Origin: Bradyrhizobium paxllaeri
GTDB taxonomy: Bacteria; Pseudomonadota; Alphaproteobacteria; Rhizobiales; Xanthobacteraceae
DNA: 64,000 nucleotides
Direction: 5' to 3'
NCBI RefSeq assembly: GCF_001693515.2
Contig: NZ_CP042968.1
Location: 4,278,001-4,342,000 of the forward strand
Shown: piece by piece, positions 63,260 through 64,000 of the stretch
Numbering within the stretch: the stretch's first letter is position 1
How the letters are laid out: every line of letters starts with the position of its first letter
Position numbers and translations under genes: made by a program
The notes under the pieces: model-generated
The model's input: the letters and a program-made list of their open reading frames with translations, nothing else
The model's database searches: none
What the model was told of the DNA's origin: nothing

Positions 63260-63400
63260 TCAGAACGCGCGGCGCTTCGCGGCAGAGGAATCGGCCGATT
63301 GTTTCGGGCGGGTTTGCAGATCACCCCAGAACAGCACCCCGGCAAACAGCACGAACATTGTGACGACGAAGACGGTAACGAGCAACGAATCGGTTGGCAT
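63260..63400 (-). CDS. 46-residue single-pass membrane peptide with FixK box
   Basis: ATG 63400 follows CAGGAGATC, and the stop is at 63260-63262. After MPTDS comes one membrane helix (LLVTVFVVTMFVLFAGVLFW), then GDLQTRPKQSADSSAAKRRAF. A perfect FixK/FNR box is centred 60 bp before the start, matching fixN and fixG spacing. The gene sits between a FixK-family regulator gene and the fix cluster. No family is recognised; it could be a small accessory subunit of a respiratory complex, which is only inference. Confidence 0.65.
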   Translation of the reverse strand: MPTDSLLVTVFVVTMFVLFAGVLFWGDLQTRPKQSADSSAAKRRAF

Positions 63401-63453
63401 GCGGCTGATCTCCTGCGATGAAGACAGCATGCACGCGGGCCTCCATCGCGGCT

Positions 63454-63467
63454 TTGACCAGGATCAA
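63454..63467. promoter_or_regulatory. FixK/FNR box upstream of the 46-aa peptide gene
   Basis: TTGACCAGGATCAA is a perfect TTGA-N6-TCAA palindrome, 54 bp before ATG 63400 and 27 bp after the regulator stop at 63494. Confidence 0.8.
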
Positions 63468-63493
63468 ATCCACTGCGATTTACGCGGGATTTC

Positions 63494-64000
63494 TTATGCC
63501 GCTGCCATGGCTGCAGCCCGGCTCGGGTCCAACAGACGGACGCCACCCGCGACGATGATGAGCATCTTCTCGCGCTCGAACCGGGTGAGCGTCCGGCTTA
63601 CGGTTTCGATCGTCAACCCCAGATAATCCGCGATATCCTGCCGGCTCATCGGCAGCGCAATGGTCTGCCGTTCGTCGCCGATATGGGCCAGGCGCTTCCG
63701 CCAGCCGACCAGGAAGGACGCAACCTTCTCCTCCGCGGTGCGCCGGCCCAACAGCAGCATCTGCTCCTGCGCCAGCATCAGTTCCCGCGCCGCGAACGCG
63801 TTGATCCGAAGCAGAAAGTGCGGCCTCTGCTCGATGAAGTGCGCGAACGCCTCCCTGGAGAAGCGGCATACGGTGAGGGAGTCGACTGCATCCGCCGAGA
63901 AGCTGTAGCGATCGGTAGGTGCCATGCCGAGAAAGTCGCCCGGCAGCGCGAAGCCGACGACCTGACGCCGCCCATCCGGCAACAGCTTGTACAGACGCGC
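63494..64000 (-). CDS. fixK: FixK-family Crp/Fnr regulator, 3' part (5' end beyond the window)
   Basis: At least 168 residues; the coding frame runs out of the window at 64000. Visible are the end of the cyclic-nucleotide-like domain (LYKLLPDGRRQVVGFALPGDFLG, VCRFSREAFAHFIEQRP), the long dimerisation helix (RELMLAQEQMLLLGRRTAEEKVASFL) and the helix-turn-helix MSRQDIADYLGLTIETVSRTL with the Glu/Arg that read TTGA half-sites. It resembles FixK2 of Bradyrhizobium as I recall it. The N-terminal half, where an FNR-type cysteine cluster would be, is not in view. It is the likely regulator of the boxes listed here. Confidence 0.88.
   Translation of the reverse strand, partial: ARLYKLLPDGRRQVVGFALPGDFLGMAPTDRYSFSADAVDSLTVCRFSREAFAHFIEQRPHFLLRINAFAARELMLAQEQMLLLGRRTAEEKVASFLVGWRKRLAHIGDERQTIALPMSRQDIADYLGLTIETVSRTLTRFEREKMLIIVAGGVRLLDPSRAAAMAAA

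Overview
This 64 kb window looks like chromosomal DNA from a Bradyrhizobium-type alphaproteobacterium (Bradyrhizobium/Rhodopseudomonas lineage). The evidence is high GC with strong third-position bias, the dusB(nifR3)-ntrB-ntrC-ntrY-ntrX nitrogen-regulation locus, a complete fixNOQP-fixGHIS cbb3 oxidase locus with perfect TTGA-N6-TCAA (FixK/FNR) boxes and a FixK2-like regulator, a DUF3551 protein, and several palindromic intergenic repeats of the kind scattered through these genomes. All family assignments come from reading motifs and gene order; no database search was run.

Layout. 1-2635: end of an NmrA-like oxidoreductase gene, a DUF1772 membrane protein, a PEP-CTERM exported protein, tRNA-Asn and a small hypothetical gene. 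2784-9232: a conserved alphaproteobacterial block with a PIMT-like methyltransferase, a TolC-type outer-membrane channel, the polar organiser PopZ and ValRS. 9254-13973: a VOC protein, a large RTX-type secreted glycoside hydrolase with a carbohydrate-binding module, a 1.1 kb stretch without genes that seems to hold a structured repeat element, and a 3-methyladenine glycosylase. 14066-16056: lipA, a P-loop kinase and a COQ10-like START protein. 16053-19698: a FadR-type regulator divergent from a beta-hydroxyacid dehydrogenase and a ThDP enzyme. 19703-21488: pncC-like cinA and ispDF. 21738-31197: dusB-ntrBC, ntrYX, hfq and hflX. 31205-36352: mazG, queC, a cobalt-type nitrile hydratase operon, a crotonase and a membrane hypothetical.

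36676-41291: a TRAP transporter (Tat-exported binding protein plus fused DctQ-DctM permease) and an acyl-CoA synthetase. 41385-50764: a mostly minus-strand housekeeping run with an ABM-domain protein, an MBL hydrolase, tatD, metG, holB, tmk, a D,D-carboxypeptidase and rlpA, with an epoxide-hydrolase-like gene inserted on the plus strand. 50765-54832: a gene-poor accessory stretch with tRNA-Ser, tiny membrane peptides, small exported proteins, a strong terminator and a tandem repeat. 54833-64000: the microaerobic respiration locus on the minus strand, ending in a truncated FixK-family regulator gene.

How it works together. The ntr genes sense and relay nitrogen status, and Hfq/HflX act after transcription. 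FixNOQP is the high-affinity terminal oxidase, and FixGHIS assembles it and supplies copper. The same TTGA-N6-TCAA box, about 60-66 bp from a start codon, precedes fixN, fixG, an unannotated 46-residue membrane peptide gene (63260-63400) and one further site. This suggests a small FixK regulon within the window.

Most notable points: a GTG-initiated, histone H1-like Lys/Ala-rich N-terminal extension on MetRS backed by a good ribosome binding site; the 12.6-13.2 kb non-coding element with a perfect 17-bp inverted repeat; the FixK-box-preceded micropeptide; NtrX without a GAFTGA loop; and a tandem 15-mer ending in a strong terminator that may mark a small RNA.
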